Shown here in pieces: positions 7,573-14,683 of a DNA stretch of 15,583 bases (the first letter of the stretch is position 1; every line of letters starts with the position of its first letter). Under the pieces are notes generated by a model. It worked only from the letters and a program-made list of their open reading frames with translations, made no database searches and was not told where the DNA came from. This DNA comes from Bacteroidales bacterium UBA1197 (GTDB lineage Bacteria; Bacteroidota; Bacteroidia; Bacteroidales; UBA932): assembly GCA_002309995.1 (NCBI GenBank), contig DBYB01000020.1:1-15583 (forward strand), written 5' to 3'. A program made the translations under genes and the position numbers.

Positions 7573-8880
7573 ATGGATATCAAGAGATTCGACGTCCCTC
7601 TGAGGACATCAACGGCACGCATCCGCGAGATTGCCGCCGCTGCCGATACCGAATTCACCATGCTCTTCACCCGTGAAACCCGGCTCGATTGGGTTCGCTT
7701 CGGCCTGGAGAGGCTGCTGCAGATAGCGCAGGATTCCGGTGCGGCGATGATTTACGCCGACCACTTCAATGGCAGCGACCCCGCGCCCGTCATCGACTAT
7801 CAGTTCGGCTCGCTCCGCGACGACTTCGACTTCGGCGGCGTGCAGGTGTACCGCACATCCGTGCTCCGCAAGGCGGTGCAGGCTATGGACGAGGAGTATG
7901 AGTTTGCAGGGCTCTACGACCTGCGTCTCAGGGTGTCCGAACTGGGCCCCCTGGTGCACGCCAACGAGTTGCTGTACTATGAGATAGAGACCGACAACCG
8001 GGCTACCGGCGAGAAGCTCTTCGACTACGTTGACCCGCGTAACCGTGCGGTGCAGATTGAGATGGAAAAGGCCTGCACGGCCTACCTCAAGCGCATCGGG
8101 GGCTGGCTGCCTCCGGAGTTCAAGGAGGTGGACCTGACGGCAGGGGAGTTCCCGGTCGAAGCGAGCGTCGTCATCCCTTGCCGCAACCGCGTGAGCACCA
8201 TAGGCGACGCAATCCGTTCCGCACTCTCGCAGGAGACCGATTTCCCGTACAATGTTATAGTGGTCGATGACAACAGCGACGACGGCACGGCGGAGATTAT
8301 CAAGTCGTTTACCGGCGACCCCAAGCTGATTTACATCGCCCAGGACAAGACATACCACGCTATCGGCGGCAACTGGAATGCGGCGCTGCATCACCCGCAG
8401 TGCGGCCGCTTCGCCCTGCAGCTCGATTCCGACGACGTTTATTCCGATTCGCACACCGTGCAGAAGTTCGTTGACGCCTTCCGCGAGCAGGGGTGCGCAA
8501 TGGTGGTAGGTACCTACCGCATCACCGATTTCGACCTGAACGAACTGCCTCCGGGAATCATCGACCACCGCGAGTGGACGCCCGACAACGGCCGCAACAA
8601 CGCTCTGCGCGTCAACGGCCTGGGCGCTCCGAGAGGCTTCTGGACTCCGCTCCTCCGCGAACTCAATTTCCCTACGACCAAGTACGGCGAGGATTATGCC
8701 GTGGGCCTGAGGGTGAGCCGCGAGTACCGCATCGGCCGTATCTACGACGTGATGTACAACTGCCGCCGCTGGGGAGGCAACTCCGACGCCGTGCTCGATG
8801 TCGAGGCCAACAACCGCAACAACCTCTACAAGGACCGCATCCGTACCTGGGAACTGCAGGCAAGGATAAACCGCAAGTAG
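7573..8880 (+). CDS. Family 2 glycosyltransferase with a degenerate extra N-terminal GT-A-like region
   Basis: The C-terminal half of this 435-residue protein is a standard GT2 domain: VVIPCRNR (199-206), VVDDNSDDGT (230-239) for nucleotide-sugar binding, LDSDD (284-288) as the metal-binding DXD, and GEDYAVGLR (372-380) around the expected catalytic acid. The first 180 residues look like a second, shortened GT-A copy. IREIAAAADTEF...TRLDW lies where the DXD strand should be but reads FTRET, followed by MIYADHF (59-65), a GGVQVYRTSVLR segment (88-99) and LYDLRLRVSEL (114-124), which resembles DYAVGLRVSRE in the intact copy. The start is fixed by the upstream TAA: zero bases separate it from cstA. 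No transmembrane helix is visible, so it is probably cytoplasmic. The acceptor is unknown. It lies three bases before the sulfatase maturase gene. Confidence 0.85.
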   Translation: MDIKRFDVPLRTSTARIREIAAAADTEFTMLFTRETRLDWVRFGLERLLQIAQDSGAAMIYADHFNGSDPAPVIDYQFGSLRDDFDFGGVQVYRTSVLRKAVQAMDEEYEFAGLYDLRLRVSELGPLVHANELLYYEIETDNRATGEKLFDYVDPRNRAVQIEMEKACTAYLKRIGGWLPPEFKEVDLTAGEFPVEASVVIPCRNRVSTIGDAIRSALSQETDFPYNVIVVDDNSDDGTAEIIKSFTGDPKLIYIAQDKTYHAIGGNWNAALHHPQCGRFALQLDSDDVYSDSHTVQKFVDAFREQGCAMVVGTYRITDFDLNELPPGIIDHREWTPDNGRNNALRVNGLGAPRGFWTPLLRELNFPTTKYGEDYAVGLRVSREYRIGRIYDVMYNCRRWGGNSDAVLDVEANNRNNLYKDRIRTWELQARINRK

Positions 8881-8883
8881 CAT

Positions 8884-10146
8884 ATGCGCACGGTCAAGGA
8901 TACGATAACGCTGGACGATGCCAGGAGGATTACGGGCCCCCTGGCATTCAACCTTATGCTCAAGCCGGCGGGCTCGCTTTGCAACCTTGACTGCGCATAC
9001 TGTTATTACCTCGACAAGTCTGAAATCTACGGTGGCGTGGAGCCCCGGATGACGGTTGAGGAGCTGGAAAAATACGTGCGCTGTTACATCGCAGCGTGCG
9101 AGATGAATGAGGTTACCTTCAACTGGCACGGCGGGGAACCGCTGGTGCTAGGTCTGGAGTTCTACCGCAAGGCCATTGAGTTCCAGCAGAAATACAAAGG
9201 AGACAAGACCATCAAGAACACCCTCCAGACCAACGCCACGCTGGTTACGGACGAGTGGGCCCGATTCTTTGCGGAGAACGGCTTCCTGCTGGGAGTTTCG
9301 GTGGACGGACCTCCCGAGGTTCACGACCGCTACCGCCGCGACCGTGGCGGCGCGCCTACGCTGGAGCGGGTGATTGCGGGCCTGCGCAAGCTCCTCGCTG
9401 CTGGCGTCGAGTACAATATTATGGCCACAATAAACAGCGCCTCGGAGGGCAGGGGACTGGAGGTCTATCAGTTCCTGAAGGGCCTGGGGAGCGCTTTCAT
9501 ACAGTTCTCGCCGGTGGTGGAGCACGTGGTGCACCCGATGCGCGACGGCAAACCGGACAAGCACGCACGACCGCATATCGTGGACCCTAATACCGAGGGC
9601 GCGGTTTTGGCTCCCTGGTCTGTGAGTGCCGTGGGCTTCGGCCGTTTCATCTGTGACATTTTCGATTACTGGGTAAGGCACGACGTGGGCCGTGTGTTCG
9701 TGAATTTCTTCGACTGCACCCTGGCCAACTGGTGCGGAGTGCAGCCCGGCACCTGCAGCTTCGCCGAGACCTGCGGCGGCAACGCCGTGGTGGAGCACAA
9801 CGGCGACGTGTACAGCTGCGACCATTTCGTCTATTCCAAGTATCTGATAGGCAATATCTACCGCGATTCGCTCGCGGCTATGATGAGCTCCCCGGAACAG
9901 ACGCGATTCGGCATTGAGAAGCGTAATTCGCTGCCTCGGAAGTGCTTGCGCTGCGAGTCCTGGAGCCTGTGCCACGGCGGTTGCCCCAAGCACCGCTTCA
10001 ACTCCACCGAGACCGGCCAGCCCGGCCTCAACGCCCTTTGCGAGGGCTACCGTATGTTCTTTACGCACAGCGCCCCGGCTATGCGGAAGATGAAGGATCT
10101 GTTGATGGAGGGCAAGGCGCCCGCCCTTATAATGATGCAGCAATGA
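8884..10146 (+). CDS. Anaerobic sulfatase-maturating enzyme (radical SAM, SPASM domain)
   Basis: Enzymes of this family convert an active-site Cys or Ser of a sulfatase into C-alpha-formylglycine without oxygen. The radical-SAM cluster motif is CNLDCAYC (Cys33, 37, 40), followed by WHGGEP (81-86). The SPASM part supplies all eight cysteines expected for two auxiliary 4Fe-4S clusters: Cys291, 297, 312 and 367 for one, and Cys354, 357, 363 and 386 for the other, by spacing match to the Clostridium perfringens enzyme. Asp313, right after Cys312, fits the essential aspartate. Length (420) is normal for Bacteroidota forms; the B. thetaiotaomicron equivalent is known as chuR (BT0238). No sulfatase is in the window. 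The gene starts three bases after the glycosyltransferase, and its TGA overlaps the recG ATG (ATGA). Confidence 0.93.
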   Translation: MRTVKDTITLDDARRITGPLAFNLMLKPAGSLCNLDCAYCYYLDKSEIYGGVEPRMTVEELEKYVRCYIAACEMNEVTFNWHGGEPLVLGLEFYRKAIEFQQKYKGDKTIKNTLQTNATLVTDEWARFFAENGFLLGVSVDGPPEVHDRYRRDRGGAPTLERVIAGLRKLLAAGVEYNIMATINSASEGRGLEVYQFLKGLGSAFIQFSPVVEHVVHPMRDGKPDKHARPHIVDPNTEGAVLAPWSVSAVGFGRFICDIFDYWVRHDVGRVFVNFFDCTLANWCGVQPGTCSFAETCGGNAVVEHNGDVYSCDHFVYSKYLIGNIYRDSLAAMMSSPEQTRFGIEKRNSLPRKCLRCESWSLCHGGCPKHRFNSTETGQPGLNALCEGYRMFFTHSAPAMRKMKDLLMEGKAPALIMMQQ

Positions 10147-12344
10147 GCGAACTCGGCAGCGACATACAGTTCCTGCCAGGCGTGGGACCCAAGCGAGCCG
10201 CCCTCCTCAAGAAGGAGCTGGAGGTTAATACGCTTGACGATCTCATCCATTTCTATCCGTTCCGGTATATAGACCGCAGCAGCATCACCCCCATCGTTTC
10301 CGTCACCCCCGACCTTGCGTACGTGCAGGTCCAGGGGCAGGTCGTCAGCCGCAACCTCATCAATATTAAGCATCTAAGCATCATCGTGGACGATGGTACC
10401 GGGCGTATGGAGATGGTGTTTTTCAAGGGCGTGAAGTGGAATTTCGACCGCCTCGCCCCTGGAACCACCTGGCTTTTCTTCGGCAAGCCGCAGTCGTTCA
10501 ACGGACGCATAAACATAGTGCATCCCGAAGTTGACGCCCCGCAGCAGGATACCACCGCCAAAGGTACGCTTACCGGAGTCTATCCGAGTACGGAGAAGCT
10601 CAAGGCCGGCGGAGTCACAGGCAAGACGATGTGCAAGCTGCAGCGGGCCGCCCTAGCCCTGTGCCTGCCTGAGATTCAGGAGAGCCTGCCCGATTACATC
10701 CTTCAGAAATATAGCCTGCCGCCGCTCAAATGGGCTCTGCAGAACATTCATTTCCCGTCTGATACGGGAGCCCTTGCCGCCGCCAGCCGCAGGCTCAAGT
10801 TCGAGGAACTCTTCTACCTGCAGCTCAGCCTGCTCAAGCAGAAGTACGTTCGCAGCAGGGCCTCCTCCGGCCTTGTGATGCAGCACGTGGGCCCGGCTTT
10901 TCACGCTTGCTACAACGCTCTCCCTTATTCGCTTACCGGCGCGCAGCAGAGGGTGATAAAAGAGATACGCGCCGACCTTTCTGGCGGCTCGCAGATGAAT
11001 CGCCTCCTGCAGGGCGACGTGGGCTCCGGCAAGACGATGGTGGCCGTGCTGAGCTGCCTCATCGCTATCGGAAACGGCTATCAGGCGTGCATTATGGCGC
11101 CCACGGAAGTGCTTGCGCAGCAGCATTTTGCGAATATCCAGAAGTATCTCGCCCCGACTGGCGTGAAATGCGCTCTCCTTACCGGCAGTACTACCAAGAA
11201 GGAACGCAGGCCCCTGCTCGAGGGCCTTGCGGACGGCAGCGTGCAGCTGGTGGTTGGAACCCACGCCCTCATAGAAGAACCGGTGAAGTACAAGGCCCTC
11301 GGCCTCGCCGTCATCGACGAGCAGCACCGCTTTGGCGTCGGCCAGCGTGCCGCCCTCTGGCAAAAAGGTCCCTTGATGCGGTACGAGCAGGGTACGGGTG
11401 CGTGGGTGCCGGTGAGCGTCAGCGAACGTCCGGCCATCCCCCCTGGGGGGGTGCAGGGGGGGAGATTGTCTTACCAGAATGTGCCACCTCATATTCTGGT
11501 TATGACAGCTACACCAATTCCTCGTACATTGGCAATGACCTTCTACGGCGATCTCGACCTTTCGGTAATTGACGAGATGCCTCCCGGACGCAAACCCGTG
11601 CAGACTATGCTGATAGGGCAGAACCGCCTGCCGGCAATGTACCGCTTTATGAAGGAGGAGATTGCCAAAGGGCGCCAGGTCTTCGTGGTCTATCCTATGA
11701 TTTTCATCAACGAAAAGATGGAAGACATAAGCAACGTTGAGGCGGGATACGAAGAGATAGTCAAGGCCTTCCCGCTCGAGGACGGGTACAAGGTGGCCAT
11801 AGTGCACGGGCAGCAGAACAACGAGCAGAAGCTGTTCAATATGAAGGCCTTCGTTGAGGGCCGGGCGCAGATACTCGTATCCACTACGGTTATCGAAGTG
11901 GGCGTCGATGTGCCTAACGCCAGCGTGATGGTAATACGGAGCGCCCAGCGCTTCGGCCTGAGCCAGCTGCACCAGTTGCGTGGCCGGGTAGGGCGTGGCG
12001 CTGAAAAGTCGTACTGCATACTGGTCCGTGACCCAAAGACTGGCAAAGACGCAATGGAGCGCCTCGAACTGATGTGCGCTACGGAAGACGGCTTCGAAAT
12101 AGCCGAGAAAGATATGAAGATGCGCGGCCCCGGCGACCTGGAAGGCACCCAGCAGAGCGGGATGCCGATAGAACTCCATATAGCATCGCTGATTAAGGAC
12201 GGCGCTATGCTCGAGGAGGCGCGCTCCTGCGCCGGCAAGGTGCTCGACGCCGATCCCGGCCTCGCCCATCCCAGGAATGCAATGCTGCTGAGGGAATTGC
12301 GCAAAGGCAAGTATGACCTGAAAGATTATAGTCAGATTTCTTAA
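10143..12344 (+). CDS. recG: ATP-dependent DNA helicase RecG with an in-frame insertion
   Basis: RecG remodels stalled forks and Holliday junctions. In this 733-residue protein the N-terminal helix-hairpin-like FLPGVGPKRAALL (10-22) and an OB-fold wedge (about 60-130) precede the motor. Helicase landmarks are Walker A GDVGSGKT (291-298), MAPTEVLAQQH (318-328), DEQHRFG (392-398), MTATPIPRT (454-462), STTVIEVGVDVPNAS (580-594), QLRGRVGRG (611-619) and the C-terminal RGPGDLEGTQQSG (661-673). Between DEQH and TATP there are about 38 extra residues (410-447) that most RecG proteins lack, which largely explains the length over E. coli's 693. The start at 10143 gives the conserved N-terminus and overlaps the maturase stop by four bases; the open frame back to 9942 is rejected. 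A DNA-repair gene at the end of a metabolic run is unusual company. Confidence 0.94.
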   Translation: MSELGSDIQFLPGVGPKRAALLKKELEVNTLDDLIHFYPFRYIDRSSITPIVSVTPDLAYVQVQGQVVSRNLINIKHLSIIVDDGTGRMEMVFFKGVKWNFDRLAPGTTWLFFGKPQSFNGRINIVHPEVDAPQQDTTAKGTLTGVYPSTEKLKAGGVTGKTMCKLQRAALALCLPEIQESLPDYILQKYSLPPLKWALQNIHFPSDTGALAAASRRLKFEELFYLQLSLLKQKYVRSRASSGLVMQHVGPAFHACYNALPYSLTGAQQRVIKEIRADLSGGSQMNRLLQGDVGSGKTMVAVLSCLIAIGNGYQACIMAPTEVLAQQHFANIQKYLAPTGVKCALLTGSTTKKERRPLLEGLADGSVQLVVGTHALIEEPVKYKALGLAVIDEQHRFGVGQRAALWQKGPLMRYEQGTGAWVPVSVSERPAIPPGGVQGGRLSYQNVPPHILVMTATPIPRTLAMTFYGDLDLSVIDEMPPGRKPVQTMLIGQNRLPAMYRFMKEEIAKGRQVFVVYPMIFINEKMEDISNVEAGYEEIVKAFPLEDGYKVAIVHGQQNNEQKLFNMKAFVEGRAQILVSTTVIEVGVDVPNASVMVIRSAQRFGLSQLHQLRGRVGRGAEKSYCILVRDPKTGKDAMERLELMCATEDGFEIAEKDMKMRGPGDLEGTQQSGMPIELHIASLIKDGAMLEEARSCAGKVLDADPGLAHPRNAMLLRELRKGKYDLKDYSQIS
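11370..11483 (+). repeat. In-frame insertion in recG containing a GC-rich palindrome
   Basis: About 114 bases (38 codons) interrupt the conserved spacing between LWQKG and PPHILVMTATP. Within it, 11437-11463 reads T, C6, T, G7, TGCA, G7, A, so TCCCCCCTG can pair with CAGGGGGGGA around a short G-rich loop. The encoded peptide (PAIPPGGVQGGRLS) is low-complexity. It looks like a small palindromic repeat inserted without breaking the frame. The exact ends of the insertion are estimated from family alignment by memory and could be off by several codons. Confidence 0.6.
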
Positions 12345-12381
12345 AAATTATTATATTGCAAAAATTTTCAGATTATTGATT
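12345..12381 (+). promoter_or_regulatory. AT-rich gap with a possible promoter for lemA
   Basis: This 37-base spacer is over 80 percent A+T, in sharp contrast with the coding DNA on both sides, and is the largest gap in the rightward series after 3645. TATATTGC (12352-12359) partly resembles TAnnTTTG but has two mismatches, and no -33 element is clear. It is the most likely place for a new transcript to start. No hairpin plus U-tract suggests a recG terminator. Confidence 0.35.
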
Positions 12382-12930
12382 ATGGTTACAATTATCGTTA
12401 TTGCCGTTCTGGCCCTCATCGTCCTTTGGATCATCAGTGTTCAGCGCAAACTCGTCAACGCTGAAGAGCTTACCAAGAATGCAATGAGCCAGATCGGAGT
12501 CCAGCAGTCCAGCCGCTGGGATGCACTCACCGCACTGGTCGAACTCCTGAAGTCCTATAACGAGCACGAGTACAACACTCTCAAGGATGTTATCGCATCC
12601 CGCTCCAAGATTGACTCCAACAGTACAGCAGCCCAGGCCCAGGCTCAGGAAGACGCATACAACGCAGCCATGAAGCAGTTCAACGTGTGCGTGGAGCAGT
12701 ATCCCCAGCTCAAGGCCGACTCCATGTACCAGAAGACTATGGATTCCGTCAATACCTATGAGAACCAGGTGCGTCTGAGCCGTATGACATACAACGACTC
12801 CGTTACCCGCTACAACCGCCTCATCCGTCAGATTCCCGACAGCATCGTGGCCGCCCTCTTCCACTTCGGCGAGAAACAGTATCTTCAGGAAGACGCAACC
12901 AAGAAGGATATGCCTTCCCTCAAGATCTGA
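12382..12930 (+). CDS. lemA: LemA family protein
   Basis: This 182-residue membrane-anchored protein has one N-terminal transmembrane helix (about residues 2-20, VTIIVIAVLALIVLWIISV). A helical-bundle domain follows, with the family's hallmarks: SRWDALTALVELLKSYNEHE (44-63), YPQLKAD (107-113) and NQVRLSRMTYNDSVTRYN (128-145). The bulk of the protein should lie outside the cytoplasm. LemA proteins are widespread but their biochemical role is unsettled; they are often next to TPM-domain or DUF2207 genes, as here. The ATG at 12382 is chosen over an in-frame TTG at 12376, which adds only two residues. The DUF2207 gene starts 14 bases downstream, so the two are very likely cotranscribed. Confidence 0.93.
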   Translation: MVTIIVIAVLALIVLWIISVQRKLVNAEELTKNAMSQIGVQQSSRWDALTALVELLKSYNEHEYNTLKDVIASRSKIDSNSTAAQAQAQEDAYNAAMKQFNVCVEQYPQLKADSMYQKTMDSVNTYENQVRLSRMTYNDSVTRYNRLIRQIPDSIVAALFHFGEKQYLQEDATKKDMPSLKI

Positions 12931-12944
12931 CGGAGACCTTTCTG

Positions 12945-14672
12945 ATGAAACGTATATTTATTGCATTGGTGGCGGCTCTGTCCGCCATTTCTGCGTTAGC
13001 ATACGAGCCTTCAGTCCGGGACGTTAAGATAAGCGTCACGCTGGACACCCTCGGCACGGCCCATATCGAAGAGGTTTGGGATGTGGTGGTGGCCAAGGGT
13101 ACTGAGTGGTACCTGGTGCGCGACCACCTTGGCGACATAAGCATACGCAATCTCGCCGTCGAGGACGAGAACGGAGTGTCCTTCAGGAATGAGGGCAGTT
13201 GGGACGTGGACCGCAGCATAGCCGAAAAGGCTTTCCGCTGCGGCCTCCACAGCATAGGCGGAGGATACGAGATCTGCTGGGGCGTAGGCTCTTACGGCCC
13301 CCACGTCTTCACCGTCAGTTACGATATGACCAATGCCGTCAAGTCGCTCAACGACCACGATATGCTGCACATCCAGTTCGTGTCGCCCGGTTTGTCTTCT
13401 CCTCCCAGGCACGTCAGCCTTGACCTTCACGCCCCTGTGGCCCTGGATAAGGAGAACAGCAACATCTGGGGCTTCGGCTACGACGGCCACACCGGATGGC
13501 TGGACGACGGCGGAATGTATGCCGAGTCGGACGGCTCTTTCGTGTACGACAGTTCGCTCATACTGCTCATCCGCTTCGACAAGGGAATATTCCACTCTGA
13601 AAGCGTGCGGGACTGCGATTTCCAGGAGGTGCTGGACCAGGCGCTGGAAGGCTCCCACTTCGCAGACGAGGATGATGAGGCGGACGGTACGGATTTCCTC
13701 GCCACTATCGCAACCATACTGGTGATGTGGTTCGCATTCATCCGCCCCTTCAAGAAAGTGCTGTTTGCTATGCTCGGAATCAAGAACGATCCCCAGCGCC
13801 GCAAGCAGATATTCGGCACGAAGGATCTGCCCAAGAACCCTCAGTGGAGTCGCGACATACCGTTTGGCGGCAATATCCTCGAGACTTATTACATCGCCTC
13901 ACATGTGAAGGGCGGCGACGACGACAAATTCACCATCGTTCCCGCTATGATACTCCGTATGGTCGAGCGCGGCGTGCTTGAACTCAGGCAGGACCTCGAC
14001 GGCAACAAGGAATTCCATTTCAACAACGCTGCCGGTACGGACTGGATGTTGCCCGTTGAGAAAAGCCTCTTCGACCTCCTCCAGGAAGCGTCCGGCAAGG
14101 ACGGAATCCTGCAGGAGAAGGAATTTGCCAAATGGTCCAATAAGCATGGCAGCAGGGTAGATATCTGGGTCAGTTCCATGCGCGATGCCGTAAAGGATGA
14201 TTTCGTAAAGGATGGCCTTGTGCAGGAGTCCAGGTTCGGCGGCGTTTATTTCAATACCTTGAAGCTGAATGAGGCAGGCCAGGCCAAGGCAATGCAGGCC
14301 CTCGGCTTCCGCCAGTTCCTGCTCGACTTCACCATCATCAATGAGAGGACGGTCCCCGAGGTGGGTCTCTGGGGGCAGTACCTCATCGTGGCGGCGCTCT
14401 TCGGCATAGCCGACAAGGTGGCTGCCGATATGAAGCGTCTCGCTCCCGATATCAAGTTCGGCGAGATGAATATGACGCCCGCATCGTTTACCGACTTTAT
14501 GCTCTATACGGACCTGTTCCGTTCAGCAATGCGCAATTCCTACACGAGCTACCACGCAAGCCAGAATTCCGGTTCTTACGGTTCCGGTTCACGAGGCGGA
14601 TTCGGCGGAGGATCGTCCTTCGGCGGAGGCGGCGGCTTCAGCGGCGGCGGTTTCGGCGGCGGAAGCAGATAA
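12945..14672 (+). CDS. DUF2207 domain membrane protein with glycine-rich tail
   Basis: The protein has 575 residues. A Sec signal peptide (1-19, ALSAISALA then YEP) leads into an extracytoplasmic beta-rich domain (about 20-245; VTLDTLGTAHIEEVW near its start) that matches the DUF2207 pattern. One transmembrane helix (about 250-269) follows. The C-terminal half should be cytoplasmic and includes a winged-helix-like part (TIVPAMILRMVERGVLEL, 330-347) and the family's GLWGQYLIVAALFGIADKV stretch (474-492), which I read as a conserved soluble helix, not a membrane span. The last 33 residues are Gly/Ser/Phe repeats (GSGSRGGFGGGSS...). Function is unknown; pairing with LemA is common and suggests a shared envelope role. 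It ends 11 bases before the S9 peptidase gene. Confidence 0.87.
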   Translation: MKRIFIALVAALSAISALAYEPSVRDVKISVTLDTLGTAHIEEVWDVVVAKGTEWYLVRDHLGDISIRNLAVEDENGVSFRNEGSWDVDRSIAEKAFRCGLHSIGGGYEICWGVGSYGPHVFTVSYDMTNAVKSLNDHDMLHIQFVSPGLSSPPRHVSLDLHAPVALDKENSNIWGFGYDGHTGWLDDGGMYAESDGSFVYDSSLILLIRFDKGIFHSESVRDCDFQEVLDQALEGSHFADEDDEADGTDFLATIATILVMWFAFIRPFKKVLFAMLGIKNDPQRRKQIFGTKDLPKNPQWSRDIPFGGNILETYYIASHVKGGDDDKFTIVPAMILRMVERGVLELRQDLDGNKEFHFNNAAGTDWMLPVEKSLFDLLQEASGKDGILQEKEFAKWSNKHGSRVDIWVSSMRDAVKDDFVKDGLVQESRFGGVYFNTLKLNEAGQAKAMQALGFRQFLLDFTIINERTVPEVGLWGQYLIVAALFGIADKVAADMKRLAPDIKFGEMNMTPASFTDFMLYTDLFRSAMRNSYTSYHASQNSGSYGSGSRGGFGGGSSFGGGGGFSGGGFGGGSR

Positions 14673-14683
14673 TCAATTGTAAT

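Noticed and set aside
9942..10142. N-terminal extension of the recG frame into the sulfatase maturase
   Set aside because: The added residues are an arginine- and proline-rich shadow of the SPASM cysteine region. The family N-terminus begins at the ATG at 10143.
8884..10146. A peptide-modifying (RiPP) maturase rather than a sulfatase maturase
   Set aside because: The full auxiliary-cluster cysteine pattern and Asp313 match sulfatase maturases, and no small precursor peptide frame is adjacent.
10653..12269. A 538-codon open frame antisense to recG
   Set aside because: It lies wholly opposite a well-conserved gene and shows no recognisable domain. High GC at codon positions removes stops on the opposite strand. 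The same reasoning applies to long antisense frames at 3717-4916, 5134-6462, 7609-9129 and 9148-10143.
14364..14420. A second transmembrane helix in the DUF2207 protein
   Set aside because: The stretch at residues 474-492 matches a conserved family segment with charged flanks and is only moderately hydrophobic.
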